From Acidimicrobiales bacterium (GTDB lineage Bacteria; Actinomycetota; Acidimicrobiia; Acidimicrobiales; VFJN01), in assembly GCA_016936035.1 (NCBI GenBank), contig JAFGPU010000064.1, positions 1 to 7,184 of the forward strand: a stretch of 7,184 bases of DNA. The letters are read 5' to 3'. Both the position numbers and the translations under genes were made by a program. The stretch's first letter is position 1, and the number at the start of each line of letters is the position of its first letter. Positions 1 to 5,551 of the stretch are shown here, in pieces. The notes under the pieces are model-generated. The model made no database searches. It saw only the letters and a list, made by a program, of their open reading frames with translations, and was not told where the DNA came from.

Positions 1-426
1 CACCCGGTCGGCGGCGGCGAGCTCGCGGATGTCGCCGAGGATGGGCGAGTCGTCGCCCTCGTCGACCATCCAGATCTCGCGCACCTTACGACGGCCGGCG
101 ATGAGCAGCTCCCGCACGGCCTGGCGACCTTCGACCTGATCGCCGCCCAAGCCGCGAGCGGACGACACACGACCGCGACGGCCGGCGGGGAGCGGCGCCA
201 CCGCACCGGTCGTCACGCGGGTGGGCGGAGGCTTGCGCCCCCCGCGCCCGCGACCCCGGGCCTGCCCGCGGCCCCGCCCCTGGCCACGGGGCGTGCCCTG
301 ACCTCGCGGCGCGTCCGAGCCCCGTCGCTGACCCCGGGGAGCCCCCTGTCCTCGGGGCGCGCCCTGGCCGCTCTGGCCGCGCCGCCCCCGGCCGCTCTGG
401 CCACCGCCCCGGCGCGCCGCGCTCAC
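1..426 (-). CDS. rlmB: TrmH/SpoU-family 23S rRNA 2'-O-ribose methyltransferase, N-terminal part (RlmB-like)
   Basis: Only the first 142 residues are inside the window; the rest, including the knotted SPOUT catalytic domain, lies beyond position 1. Residues about 96-142 match the start of the L30e-like substrate-binding domain of RlmB: a GDQVEGRQAVRELL stretch (G95-L108) followed by AGRRKVREIWMV. RlmB methylates the ribose of G2251 in the 23S rRNA peptidyl-transferase loop. Residues 1-82 are a low-complexity Arg/Gly/Gln/Pro tail with about 13 RG dipeptides before residue 62, including APRGQ-type repeats. Actinobacterial RlmB proteins often have a basic tail, but this one is long and strongly RG-biased. 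The start is the GTG at 426. It overlaps the ispF stop in the sequence GTGA and has GGAGG four bases upstream, so translational coupling to ispF is likely. A downstream GTG at codon 71 is a possible alternative. The family call is firm; the exact methylation target is inferred. Confidence 0.78.
   Translation of the reverse strand, partial: MSAARRGGGQSGRGRRGQSGQGAPRGQGAPRGQRRGSDAPRGQGTPRGQGRGRGQARGRGRGGRKPPPTRVTTGAVAPLPAGRRGRVSSARGLGGDQVEGRQAVRELLIAGRRKVREIWMVDEGDDSPILGDIRELAAADRV
241..366 (-). repeat. Arg-Gly/Gln-rich low-complexity repeat coding for the RlmB tail
   Basis: This codes for RlmB residues 21-62. It contains four near-identical (A/T)PRG-type units (residues 23-27, 29-33, 39-43 and 45-49), then alternating RG and RGQ. 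At DNA level it is almost pure G and C with short imperfect repeats, so it could expand or contract by slippage. RG-rich tails are generally flexible and bind RNA. That role here is inference. Confidence 0.55.
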
Positions 427-917
427 GTCGCCTCCACGACGAGCGCGACGGCGATGCACGCCACGCCCTCGGACCGGCCCAGCGCGCCCAGTCCCTCGGG
501 GCGCTTGCCCTTGACCGTCACGGGAGCGCCCACCGCCGTGGACAGGCGCTCGTGGACGGCGTCGCGGTGCGGCGCCAGCTTCGGCGCATCGAGGACCACC
601 GTGCAGTCGACGTTCTGCGGCACCCAACCCGCCTCGCGCACGGCAGCGACGGCGCGGCCCAACAGCACGATCGAGTCCGCCCCGGCGAGCGCGGGGTCGG
701 TGTCGGGGAAGTGCTGGCCGATGTCGCCGAGCCCCGCCGCACCGAGCAGGGCGTCGGTCACGGCGTGGGCGATGACGTCGGCGTCGCTGTGGCCGGCCAA
801 CCCCACGGCGCCCGGAAACGTCACGCCCCCCAGCACCAGAGGTCGCGCCGGGTCGTCGGCGAAGGGGTGCACGTCGAAGCCCTGCCCGACCCGGATGCGG
901 GGTGGGTCAGCGGGCAC
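423..917 (-). CDS. ispF: 2-C-methyl-D-erythritol 2,4-cyclodiphosphate synthase
   Basis: IspF converts CDP-ME 2-phosphate to the cyclic diphosphate, releasing CMP, in the fifth step of the non-mevalonate (MEP) isoprenoid pathway. It acts in the cytosol as a homotrimer. The 164 residues match the usual 155-165. Zinc ligands are visible as D15 and H17 in FDVHPF and H51 in the IAHAVTDALLG helix. H43 sits in the GHSDAD loop. LGDIGQHFPDTDP and the NVDCTVVLDAPKLAPH block are also conserved. The usual ATTTE nucleotide loop reads GKRPE here (residues 137-141), keeping the Glu but replacing the Thr residues. The protein still ends in the normal GRSEGVACIAVALV signature. The start is a GTG at 917, inside the last codons of ispD (11-bp overlap). 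The stop overlaps the rlmB GTG. The gene depends on the ispD promoter. Confidence 0.95.
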   Translation of the reverse strand: MPADPPRIRVGQGFDVHPFADDPARPLVLGGVTFPGAVGLAGHSDADVIAHAVTDALLGAAGLGDIGQHFPDTDPALAGADSIVLLGRAVAAVREAGWVPQNVDCTVVLDAPKLAPHRDAVHERLSTAVGAPVTVKGKRPEGLGALGRSEGVACIAVALVVEAT

Positions 918-1542
918 GGAGCAACGCCTCGGCGATGGCCAGGTCGGCTGGTCGCGTGATCTTCAGGTTCGTCGGCGAGCCGTCCACGACGACCACCTTG
1001 CCACCCTCGGCCTCGACCAGCGACGCATCGTCGGTCGATTCGGCGTCGGTGGCGTGGGCGGCACGCAGCGCCGAGGCACGGAACGCCTGCGGCGTCTGGA
1101 CCGCCACGAGCCCGTCGCGGTCGACCAGCCCGCCACTGCGCGCCCGCAGCGTGTCGGTGACCGCCGTGCCCGGGATCGCGGCATCGGCTCCGGCCCGCAC
1201 CGCGTCCACCACCGCCTGGAACAGACGGGGCTCGGCGAGCGGGCGGGCGCCGTCGTGCACCACCACGACGTCTGCGCCCTGGGGCACCACCGCCAGGCCG
1301 GCGCGCACCGACCCCGAGCGGGTCGCCGCCCCGGCGACCACCACGTCAGCCCCGGGCTCGTCGTCTGCTGCGTGGGCCGGCGTCACCACCGCCACCACGC
1401 CCCCACCGTCGCCGGTGACGGCGCGCGCGGCGTCGAGCGACCAGTCGAGCACCCGGCGTCCCGCCAACAGCTCGTACTGCTTCGCACCGCCGTAGCGCCG
1501 TCCCGAACCGGCGGCGACCACGATGACCCAGACCTCGTGCAT
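907..1542 (-). CDS. ispD: 2-C-methyl-D-erythritol 4-phosphate cytidylyltransferase
   Basis: IspD transfers CMP from CTP to methylerythritol 4-phosphate, giving CDP-ME, the third MEP-pathway step. The 211-residue protein has every block of the family. The glycine-rich CTP loop is AAGSGRRYGGAKQ, with R15 and K21 matching the catalytic Arg and Lys of the E. coli enzyme. RSGSVRAGL, VVHDGARP, VQTPQAF and the DDASLVE turn follow. NLKIT near the C-terminus carries K194, another substrate-binding Lys. The residue before the KQ pair is Ala rather than the common Pro. The start is the ATG at 1542. No Shine-Dalgarno sequence precedes it, but a TAGCCT box lies 9 nt upstream, suggesting a very short leader. 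IspD heads the overlapping ispD-ispF-rlmB operon and is divergent from the Crp-type regulator across an 81-bp gap. Confidence 0.96.
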   Translation of the reverse strand: MHEVWVIVVAAGSGRRYGGAKQYELLAGRRVLDWSLDAARAVTGDGGGVVAVVTPAHAADDEPGADVVVAGAATRSGSVRAGLAVVPQGADVVVVHDGARPLAEPRLFQAVVDAVRAGADAAIPGTAVTDTLRARSGGLVDRDGLVAVQTPQAFRASALRAAHATDAESTDDASLVEAEGGKVVVVDGSPTNLKITRPADLAIAEALLRAR

Positions 1543-1551
1543 GCCAGGCGG

Positions 1552-1557
1552 AGGCTA
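1552..1557 (-). promoter_or_regulatory. Candidate -10 box for ispD
   Basis: On the minus strand this reads TAGCCT, fitting TANNNT, and ends 9 nt before the ispD ATG. The transcript would have a leader of only two or three bases. No good -35 is visible. A GATAAC stretch further upstream (1607-1612) is an alternative that would give a longer leader. Confidence 0.33.
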
Positions 1558-1568
1558 CCGGTGAGACG

Positions 1569-1595
1569 CCCGACACCCATCTGTCGGGACGACAG
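1569..1595. promoter_or_regulatory. Compound palindrome with three TGTCG/CGACA half-sites, candidate operator
   Basis: Two perfect inverted repeats share a central arm. CCCGACA (1569-1575), six bases, then TGTCGGG (1582-1588) is a 7-bp repeat. CTGTCG (1581-1586), GGA, then CGACAG (1590-1595) is a 6-bp repeat. The cluster fills the middle of the 81-bp gap between ispD and the divergent Crp-type gene, where an operator controlling either promoter would be expected. It differs from the E. coli CRP site (TGTGA-N6-TCACA). It could bind the adjacent regulator or another dimeric protein. A role as RNA hairpin is less likely if both transcripts are leaderless. Confidence 0.4.
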
Positions 1596-1608
1596 GCGCG
1601 GTCGTCGT

Positions 1609-1614
1609 TATCGT
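1609..1614 (+). promoter_or_regulatory. Candidate -10 box for the Crp/Fnr-type gene
   Basis: TATCGT ends 6 nt before a GTG at 1621 and 9 nt before the ATG at 1624, so transcription would begin at or near the start codon. No Shine-Dalgarno sequence is present. The nearest -35-like sequence (GACA, 1591-1594) is too close for a standard spacer. Confidence 0.4.
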
Positions 1615-1623
1615 TCCCGGGTG

Positions 1624-2283
1624 ATGAGCCCCACCGACCTGCTCGCCGGCGTCGACCTCTTCGGCGATCTCACCCCAGCCGAACTGCTCCAGCTCGCGGA
1701 TGCCAGCACCACCGAGGACCTCCGGCGCGGCGACGTGCTCTTCCACGAGGACGACGAGCCCGACACCCTCTACGTGGTGATCTCCGGACGCATCGCCATC
1801 GCCAAGCGGTCGATCGACGGCCGCGAGTCGGTGGTCGCGCTGATGGAGTCCGGTGACCTGTTCGGCGAGATGGGCCTGTTCGAGCCGCTCGGCCGCTCGG
1901 CCGAGGCCCGCGCCCTCGAGCAGTCGCAGGTGCTCGCCATCGGCTACCGGCCGATCCGCGAGGTCTACGAGCAGCGACCGGAGCTGCTGTGGGGCGTCGT
2001 CGCGCTGCTGGCCGGGCGGCTGCGCACGATGGACGTGGCGCTGGCCGACTCGGTGTTCCTCGACGTCACCGGCCGCACCGCCAAGCGCCTGGTCGAGATG
2101 GCCGCCGGGGCCGACGAGTTCACGCTGCCCGTCACTCAGGAGGAGCTGGCCGCCATGGTCGGGGCGTCGCGCGAACGGGTCAACAAGGCCATCGCCAGCT
2201 TCGTTCGCCTGGGGTGGATCGAGCAGTCCGAGCGCCGCTACCGCATCACCGACCGCGAGCAGCTCGAGCGCCGGGCCCGCTGA
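1624..2283 (+). CDS. Crp/Fnr-family transcriptional regulator
   Basis: The 219-residue protein has an N-terminal cyclic-nucleotide-binding beta barrel (about residues 10-120), a dimerisation helix (about 121-143) and a winged helix-turn-helix (about 150-210). It resembles the mycobacterial Crp/GlxR type. The phosphate-binding cassette is present as FGEMGLFEPLGRSAEAR, with G81, E82, R91 and S92 matching E. coli CRP. The two adenine-contact positions on the dimer helix (E. coli T127 and S128) align without gaps to M136 and D137, so the ligand may not be cAMP. The recognition helix is GASRERVNKAI, with R183 and E184 as in CRP and Lys in place of R185, as in M. tuberculosis Crp. No cysteine is present, so an Fnr-type iron-sulfur cluster is excluded. 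The GTG at 1621 directly before this ATG is an alternative start, favoured if the mRNA is leaderless. The gene is divergent from ispD and convergent with the hydrolase gene. Confidence 0.9.
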   Translation: MSPTDLLAGVDLFGDLTPAELLQLADASTTEDLRRGDVLFHEDDEPDTLYVVISGRIAIAKRSIDGRESVVALMESGDLFGEMGLFEPLGRSAEARALEQSQVLAIGYRPIREVYEQRPELLWGVVALLAGRLRTMDVALADSVFLDVTGRTAKRLVEMAAGADEFTLPVTQEELAAMVGASRERVNKAIASFVRLGWIEQSERRYRITDREQLERRAR

Positions 2284-2295
2284 CCGCCGGGCCCC

Positions 2296-2973
2296 TCACG
2301 CCTGCGACGGAGCCTCCGCGCCGCTCAGATGGTGCAGCACGCGCCGCCAGGCGTCGGCGGCGTCGTCGGCCCGGTGGGCGTCGCGGTCGGGGTCGTGCAC
2401 GAAGCCGTGATCGGCGCCCTCGTAGCGCACGACCTCGACCCCTGCGGCCTCGAGCGCGACCAGGTCGTCGGCGGGCAACCACGGGTCGTCGGTCCCGGCG
2501 ATGGCGAGGACGGGACACGCGCTCGGTGACGCCAGCGCCTCGAGCGGCTCGCCCTGGGTGGGGCTGCGCCACATGTCGGGGATGCGGGCCATGCCGTAGA
2601 AGGACGCGGCGCGGGCGAACCGACCGGTGCCCGCCGCCTTGAGCGTGTACATCCCGCCGATGCAGAACCCGGTGATGCCGACGGGGTCGACGCCGGTCGC
2701 CTCGGCCGCGGCCACGGCGTCGGCCAGCACCCGCTCGTCGTCGAGGGTGCGGGCGGCCTCGAGCCGGGACTCGAGGGTGGGCAGGTCGTCGCGTCCGGGC
2801 CACAGCTCGAACGCGCACACGACCCAGCCCTGGTCGCGGGCGAGCCGGGCCACCATCTCGTCGAACAGCGGGCGCAGCCCACCGATGTCGGGAACCAGCA
2901 CCAGCCCGCGCGCAGCGGGTCCGGGCGGGTGGGCGATCTCGGCGGGCGTGCCGGACGGCAACGTGATGCGCAT
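2296..2973 (-). CDS. Dienelactone hydrolase family protein
   Basis: This is a 225-residue cytosolic alpha/beta hydrolase close in length to dienelactone hydrolase (about 236). The nucleophile elbow is GFCIGG with C104, the Cys-type nucleophile of this family. D162 or D163 in AGTDDPW and H189 in the GADHGF motif complete the triad. The family's conserved Glu in the EIFG loop is Asp here (D29 in VPDIGGL). No signal peptide or membrane segment is seen. The natural substrate cannot be told. Classical members open dienelactones in chloroaromatic breakdown, but no such pathway genes are nearby, so a general ester or lactone hydrolase is the safer reading. The ATG at 2973 fits the start of homology. 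The reading frame stays open far upstream into disA, but that extension has unrelated composition. The stop is 12 bp from that of the convergent Crp-type gene. Confidence 0.88.
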   Translation of the reverse strand: MRITLPSGTPAEIAHPPGPAARGLVLVPDIGGLRPLFDEMVARLARDQGWVVCAFELWPGRDDLPTLESRLEAARTLDDERVLADAVAAAEATGVDPVGITGFCIGGMYTLKAAGTGRFARAASFYGMARIPDMWRSPTQGEPLEALASPSACPVLAIAGTDDPWLPADDLVALEAAGVEVVRYEGADHGFVHDPDRDAHRADDAADAWRRVLHHLSGAEAPSQA

Positions 2974-2993
2974 GACCCGGTGTCTAGCGGGTC
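2974..2993 (-). repeat. 6-bp inverted repeat directly before the hydrolase start
   Basis: GACCCG (2974-2979) and CGGGTC (2988-2993) are perfect inverted arms around an 8-base loop and abut the hydrolase ATG. The loop contains TAGACA on the minus strand, a weak -10 candidate 7 nt before the ATG. The repeat could be an operator, an RNA hairpin in a disA read-through transcript, or chance in GC-rich DNA. Confidence 0.3.
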
Positions 2994-3024
2994 GCACGCC
3001 GGTTGCGGCGCGCGGCGGCGTGCG
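2993..3024 (-). terminator. Hairpin downstream of disA, terminator-like
   Basis: A perfect 9-bp stem, CGCACGCCG (2993-3001) with CGGCGTGCG (3016-3024), encloses a 14-base loop and begins two bases after the disA stop. There is no U-tract. Such tail-less hairpins are common in actinobacteria. It would reduce read-through into the hydrolase gene. Confidence 0.45.
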
Positions 3025-3026
3025 GA

Positions 3027-4100
3027 TCAGCTGTAGCGGTCGAGGATGCTCGACTCGGCCAGCCGCGACAGGCCGTCCTTGATGGCGCGTGCCCGGGTCT
3101 CGCCGACGCCGGTGACCTCGTCGAGGTCGTCGATGGTGGCCCGCATGATCTTCTGCAGCGACCCGAAGCGGGCGACGATGCTGTCGATGACGCCCTCCGG
3201 CAGGCGGGGGATGCGCGACAGCAGCCGGTACCCCCGGGGCTGCACGCTGGCGTCGAGGTCGACCTGCGTGCCCGGGATCTGCAGCGTCGAGCCGACCGCG
3301 GTCGAGTCGAGCAGCTCTTCGGTGCCCATGCCCGCCAGGGCGCCCATGGCGTGGTCGAGGTCCCACTCGGTCTCGGGTGTGAAGTAGTCGAGCATCACGA
3401 GGCGGCGGTCGTCCTCGACGCCGCCCATCAGCTCCTCGAGCTGCAGGCTGACCAGGCGGCCGTCGACGCCGAGCTGCACGATGTCGCCCGCGATCTCGTC
3501 CGCGATGCGGCGCACCATCTCGGTGCGCTGCAGCACGTTGACCACGTCCCGCACCGTGACCAGGTCCTCGACCTCGAGCGCGGACAACGACGCCGTCACG
3601 CCGTCGAGCCGGTCGCGGTAGCGCTCGAGCGTCTGCAGCGCCTGGTTGGCCCGGACGAGCAGGCGCGGGATGGTCTCGAGCGGGTGCTTCTCGTCGCCCA
3701 CGTAGACGGCGATGATCGACATGTCCTCGGACACCGACACCACGGGCACGTCGATCGAGCGGGCGACCCGCTCGGCGGTGCGGTGCCGGGTGCCGGTCTC
3801 GGAGGTGGGCACGTTCGGGTTGGGCACCAGGTGCACGTTGGCCCGGGCGATGCGGCTGGCATCGCTGGCCAGGATGATGGCCCCGTCCATCTTGGCCAGC
3901 TCCGACATGCGCTGGGGGCTGAACGCGGCGTCGAGCAGGAACCCGCCGGAGCAGATGTTGAGCACCTCCGGACCGTCGCCCACGACGATGAGGGCGCCCT
4001 TGTTGGCCTGGAGGATGCGGTCGATGCCCTCGCGCAACGGCGTGCCGGGCGCCACCGCGGCGAGCGCGTCCATGAGCTGGGCACTGGCGCGGGTAACCAC
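3027..4100 (-). CDS. disA: DNA integrity scanning diadenylate cyclase DisA
   Basis: DisA forms octamers, scans DNA and joins two ATP into the second messenger c-di-AMP; branched repair intermediates inhibit the known enzymes. The 357-residue length is nearly that of M. tuberculosis DisA (358). The N-terminal DAC domain (about residues 1-140) has the catalytic D72-G73-A74 in LAKMDGAIIL and R105-H106-R107 in ETGTRHRTAERVA. A helical linker with ANQALQTLERYRDRLDGV follows (about 140-290). The C-terminal helix-hairpin-helix region is VTGVGETRARAIKDGLSRLAES. The GTG at 4100 is the only reasonable start: the first in-frame ATG is codon 10, and homology begins at once (VVTRASAQLMDAL). TACCAT lies 6 nt before the GTG and no Shine-Dalgarno sequence is seen, so the mRNA is probably leaderless. 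RadA, directly upstream, restrains DisA in Bacillus and mycobacteria, and their adjacency is widely conserved. Confidence 0.96.
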   Translation of the reverse strand: MVTRASAQLMDALAAVAPGTPLREGIDRILQANKGALIVVGDGPEVLNICSGGFLLDAAFSPQRMSELAKMDGAIILASDASRIARANVHLVPNPNVPTSETGTRHRTAERVARSIDVPVVSVSEDMSIIAVYVGDEKHPLETIPRLLVRANQALQTLERYRDRLDGVTASLSALEVEDLVTVRDVVNVLQRTEMVRRIADEIAGDIVQLGVDGRLVSLQLEELMGGVEDDRRLVMLDYFTPETEWDLDHAMGALAGMGTEELLDSTAVGSTLQIPGTQVDLDASVQPRGYRLLSRIPRLPEGVIDSIVARFGSLQKIMRATIDDLDEVTGVGETRARAIKDGLSRLAESSILDRYS

Positions 4101-4106
4101 ATCGCA

Positions 4107-4112
4107 ATGGTA
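4107..4112 (-). promoter_or_regulatory. Candidate -10 box for disA
   Basis: TACCAT on the minus strand ends 6 nt before the disA GTG, the same spacing as TAGGGT before radA. Transcription would start on the G of the start codon. No clear -35 is visible. It lies after the radA-end hairpin, which fits disA having its own promoter. Confidence 0.42.
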
Positions 4113-4150
4113 CTGCCACCACCGAGCCGCACCGCATGCCGACGGTGCGA

Positions 4151-4169
4151 GGCCGCCTGCTAGGCGGCC
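4151..4169 (-). terminator. Hairpin spanning the radA stop codon, possible terminator or attenuator
   Basis: GGCCGCC (4151-4157) and GGCGGCC (4163-4169) form a perfect 7-bp stem with a 5-base loop that holds the radA TAG stop. There is no U-tract. It may weakly separate radA from disA transcription, or be a by-product of Ala/Gly codons. Confidence 0.38.
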
Positions 4170-5545
4170 GCGGGGCCGAACGCGTGGTGGTCGATGGCGT
4201 CCGCGATGGACGCCGCCCGGACCAGGCGCATGCCCCCCGGGGCGTCGGGTGCCGACCGGGGGACGACCGCCCGCTGGAACCCCAGCCGGGCCGCCTCGGC
4301 CAGCCGTCGCTCGGTGCGGTGGACCTGCCGCAACTCGCCCCCGAGCCCGATCTCGCCGCACGTCACCAGCTGGGCCGGCACCGCCCGGCCCGTGGCCGAC
4401 GACGCGACCGCGAGGGCCATGGCCAGGTCGGCGCCCGGCTCGACGACCCGCACCCCGCCGGCCACCGCCACGTGCACCTCGGCTCGGCTGAGGTCGAGCT
4501 CGGCGTGCCGGTCGAGCACCGCGAGCACCTGGGCCAGCCGGCCACCGTCGACGCCCTGGGCGGTGCGACGGGGCGAGGGCGCGTTGCTGGGCACGACCAG
4601 CGCCTGCACCTCGACCAGCAGGGGGCGCTGGCCGTCGAGCACCGGGGCCACCACCGACCCCGGCACGCCCGCCTGGCGGTCGGCCAGGAACAGCGCGCTG
4701 GGATCGGGCACGCCCTCGAGACCGTCCTCGCCCATCTCGAACAGGCCGAGCTCGTGGGTGCTGCCGAACCGGTGCTTGACCGCACGGAGCATGCGCAGGG
4801 CGTGGTGGCGCTCGCCCTCGAACGCGAGCACGGTGTCGACCAGGTGCTCGAGGACCCGGGGACCGGCGAGCCCGCCCTCCTTGGTGACGTGCCCCACCAG
4901 CACGATGGAGACGCCCCGACCCTTGGCCTCGGCGACCAGCCGTTGCGCGCAGCCCCGCACCTGCCCGACCGAGCCCGGCGCCGAGCCCAGGTCGGGGTCG
5001 TGCACCGTCTGGATGGAGTCGACGACGACCACGTCGGGCGCCAGCGCGTCGAGGTGGGCGATGACGTGCGGCAACGAGGTCTCGGCCACCAGCCACAGCG
5101 ACGGCGAGGTGACCCGCAGCCGCTCGGCCCGCAGGGCCACCTGCCGGGCCGACTCCTCGGCGGTGACGTACAGGCAGGTGGCCGGGCCCGCCGCGGTGCC
5201 CGCGGCGATCGACGCGAGTGCCTGCAGCAGCAGCGTCGACTTGCCCACCCCCGGCTCGCCGCCCAGGACGGTGACCGAGCCCGGGACCAGCCCACCCCCC
5301 AGAACCCGGTCGAGCTCGTCGTCGCCGGTGGGCACCGGCTCGGTGGCCTCGCCCACCGCCTCGGCGATGGGGATGGGCACGGAGGGCGGCGCCAGCGCCA
5401 CCGCGCCGCGCCGGCCGGTGCCGGCCGAGCCGACGAGCTCTTCGCCGAGGGTGCCCGTGGCCCCGCACGCGCTGCACCAGCCCGTCCACTTCGGCGCCTC
5501 GGCGCCGCACTCGCTGCAGCGGAAGACGGTCCTCACCCGAGACAT
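4160..5545 (-). CDS. radA: DNA repair protein RadA (Sms), RecA-like branch-migration ATPase
   Basis: RadA processes recombination intermediates by driving branch migration and DNA unwinding together with RecA. The 461 residues are of normal length. An N-terminal four-cysteine zinc finger (C10-x2-C13, C24-x2-C27) precedes the RecA-like ATPase core. Walker A is GGEPGVGKS (95-103) and Walker B is DVVVVD (171-176). The RadA-specific KNRFG motif reads KHRFG (257-261), keeping the Lys and Arg needed for function but with His for Asn. A Lon-like C-terminal domain (about 300-450) ends the protein. The ATG at 5545 is fixed by the immediate zinc finger. It has TAGGGT exactly 6 nt upstream and no Shine-Dalgarno sequence, implying a leaderless mRNA. 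DisA follows 59 bp downstream. A TGTCG element upstream of the -10 suggests possible damage control. Confidence 0.97.
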   Translation of the reverse strand: MSRVRTVFRCSECGAEAPKWTGWCSACGATGTLGEELVGSAGTGRRGAVALAPPSVPIPIAEAVGEATEPVPTGDDELDRVLGGGLVPGSVTVLGGEPGVGKSTLLLQALASIAAGTAAGPATCLYVTAEESARQVALRAERLRVTSPSLWLVAETSLPHVIAHLDALAPDVVVVDSIQTVHDPDLGSAPGSVGQVRGCAQRLVAEAKGRGVSIVLVGHVTKEGGLAGPRVLEHLVDTVLAFEGERHHALRMLRAVKHRFGSTHELGLFEMGEDGLEGVPDPSALFLADRQAGVPGSVVAPVLDGQRPLLVEVQALVVPSNAPSPRRTAQGVDGGRLAQVLAVLDRHAELDLSRAEVHVAVAGGVRVVEPGADLAMALAVASSATGRAVPAQLVTCGEIGLGGELRQVHRTERRLAEAARLGFQRAVVPRSAPDAPGGMRLVRAASIADAIDHHAFGPAAA

Positions 5546-5551
5546 GCCCGC

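Noticed and set aside
454..1620. Upstream extension of the Crp-type frame opposite ispF and ispD (609 residues)
   Set aside because: It is antisense to two complete enzymes. The cyclic-nucleotide-binding domain starts just after the GTG-ATG pair at 1621-1626.
1561..1623. Canonical CRP site in the gap
   Set aside because: TGTGA-N6-TCACA is not present on either strand; only the TGTCG-type palindromes are.
2269..2294. Direct repeat CGCCGGGCCC (2269-2278 and 2285-2294) at the end of the Crp-type gene
   Set aside because: Ten-base GC-only repeats are likely by chance here. The first copy is coding and there is no further structure.
2974..4137. Upstream extension of the hydrolase frame into disA, giving a 613-residue protein
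   Set aside because: The added part is out-of-frame disA DNA with Arg-Gly-rich nonsense composition. Homology to hydrolases begins at the ATG at 2973.
4101..5510. Upstream extension of the disA frame into radA, giving an 827-residue protein
   Set aside because: The extension overlaps radA in another frame and has shadow composition. DisA similarity starts at the GTG at 4100.
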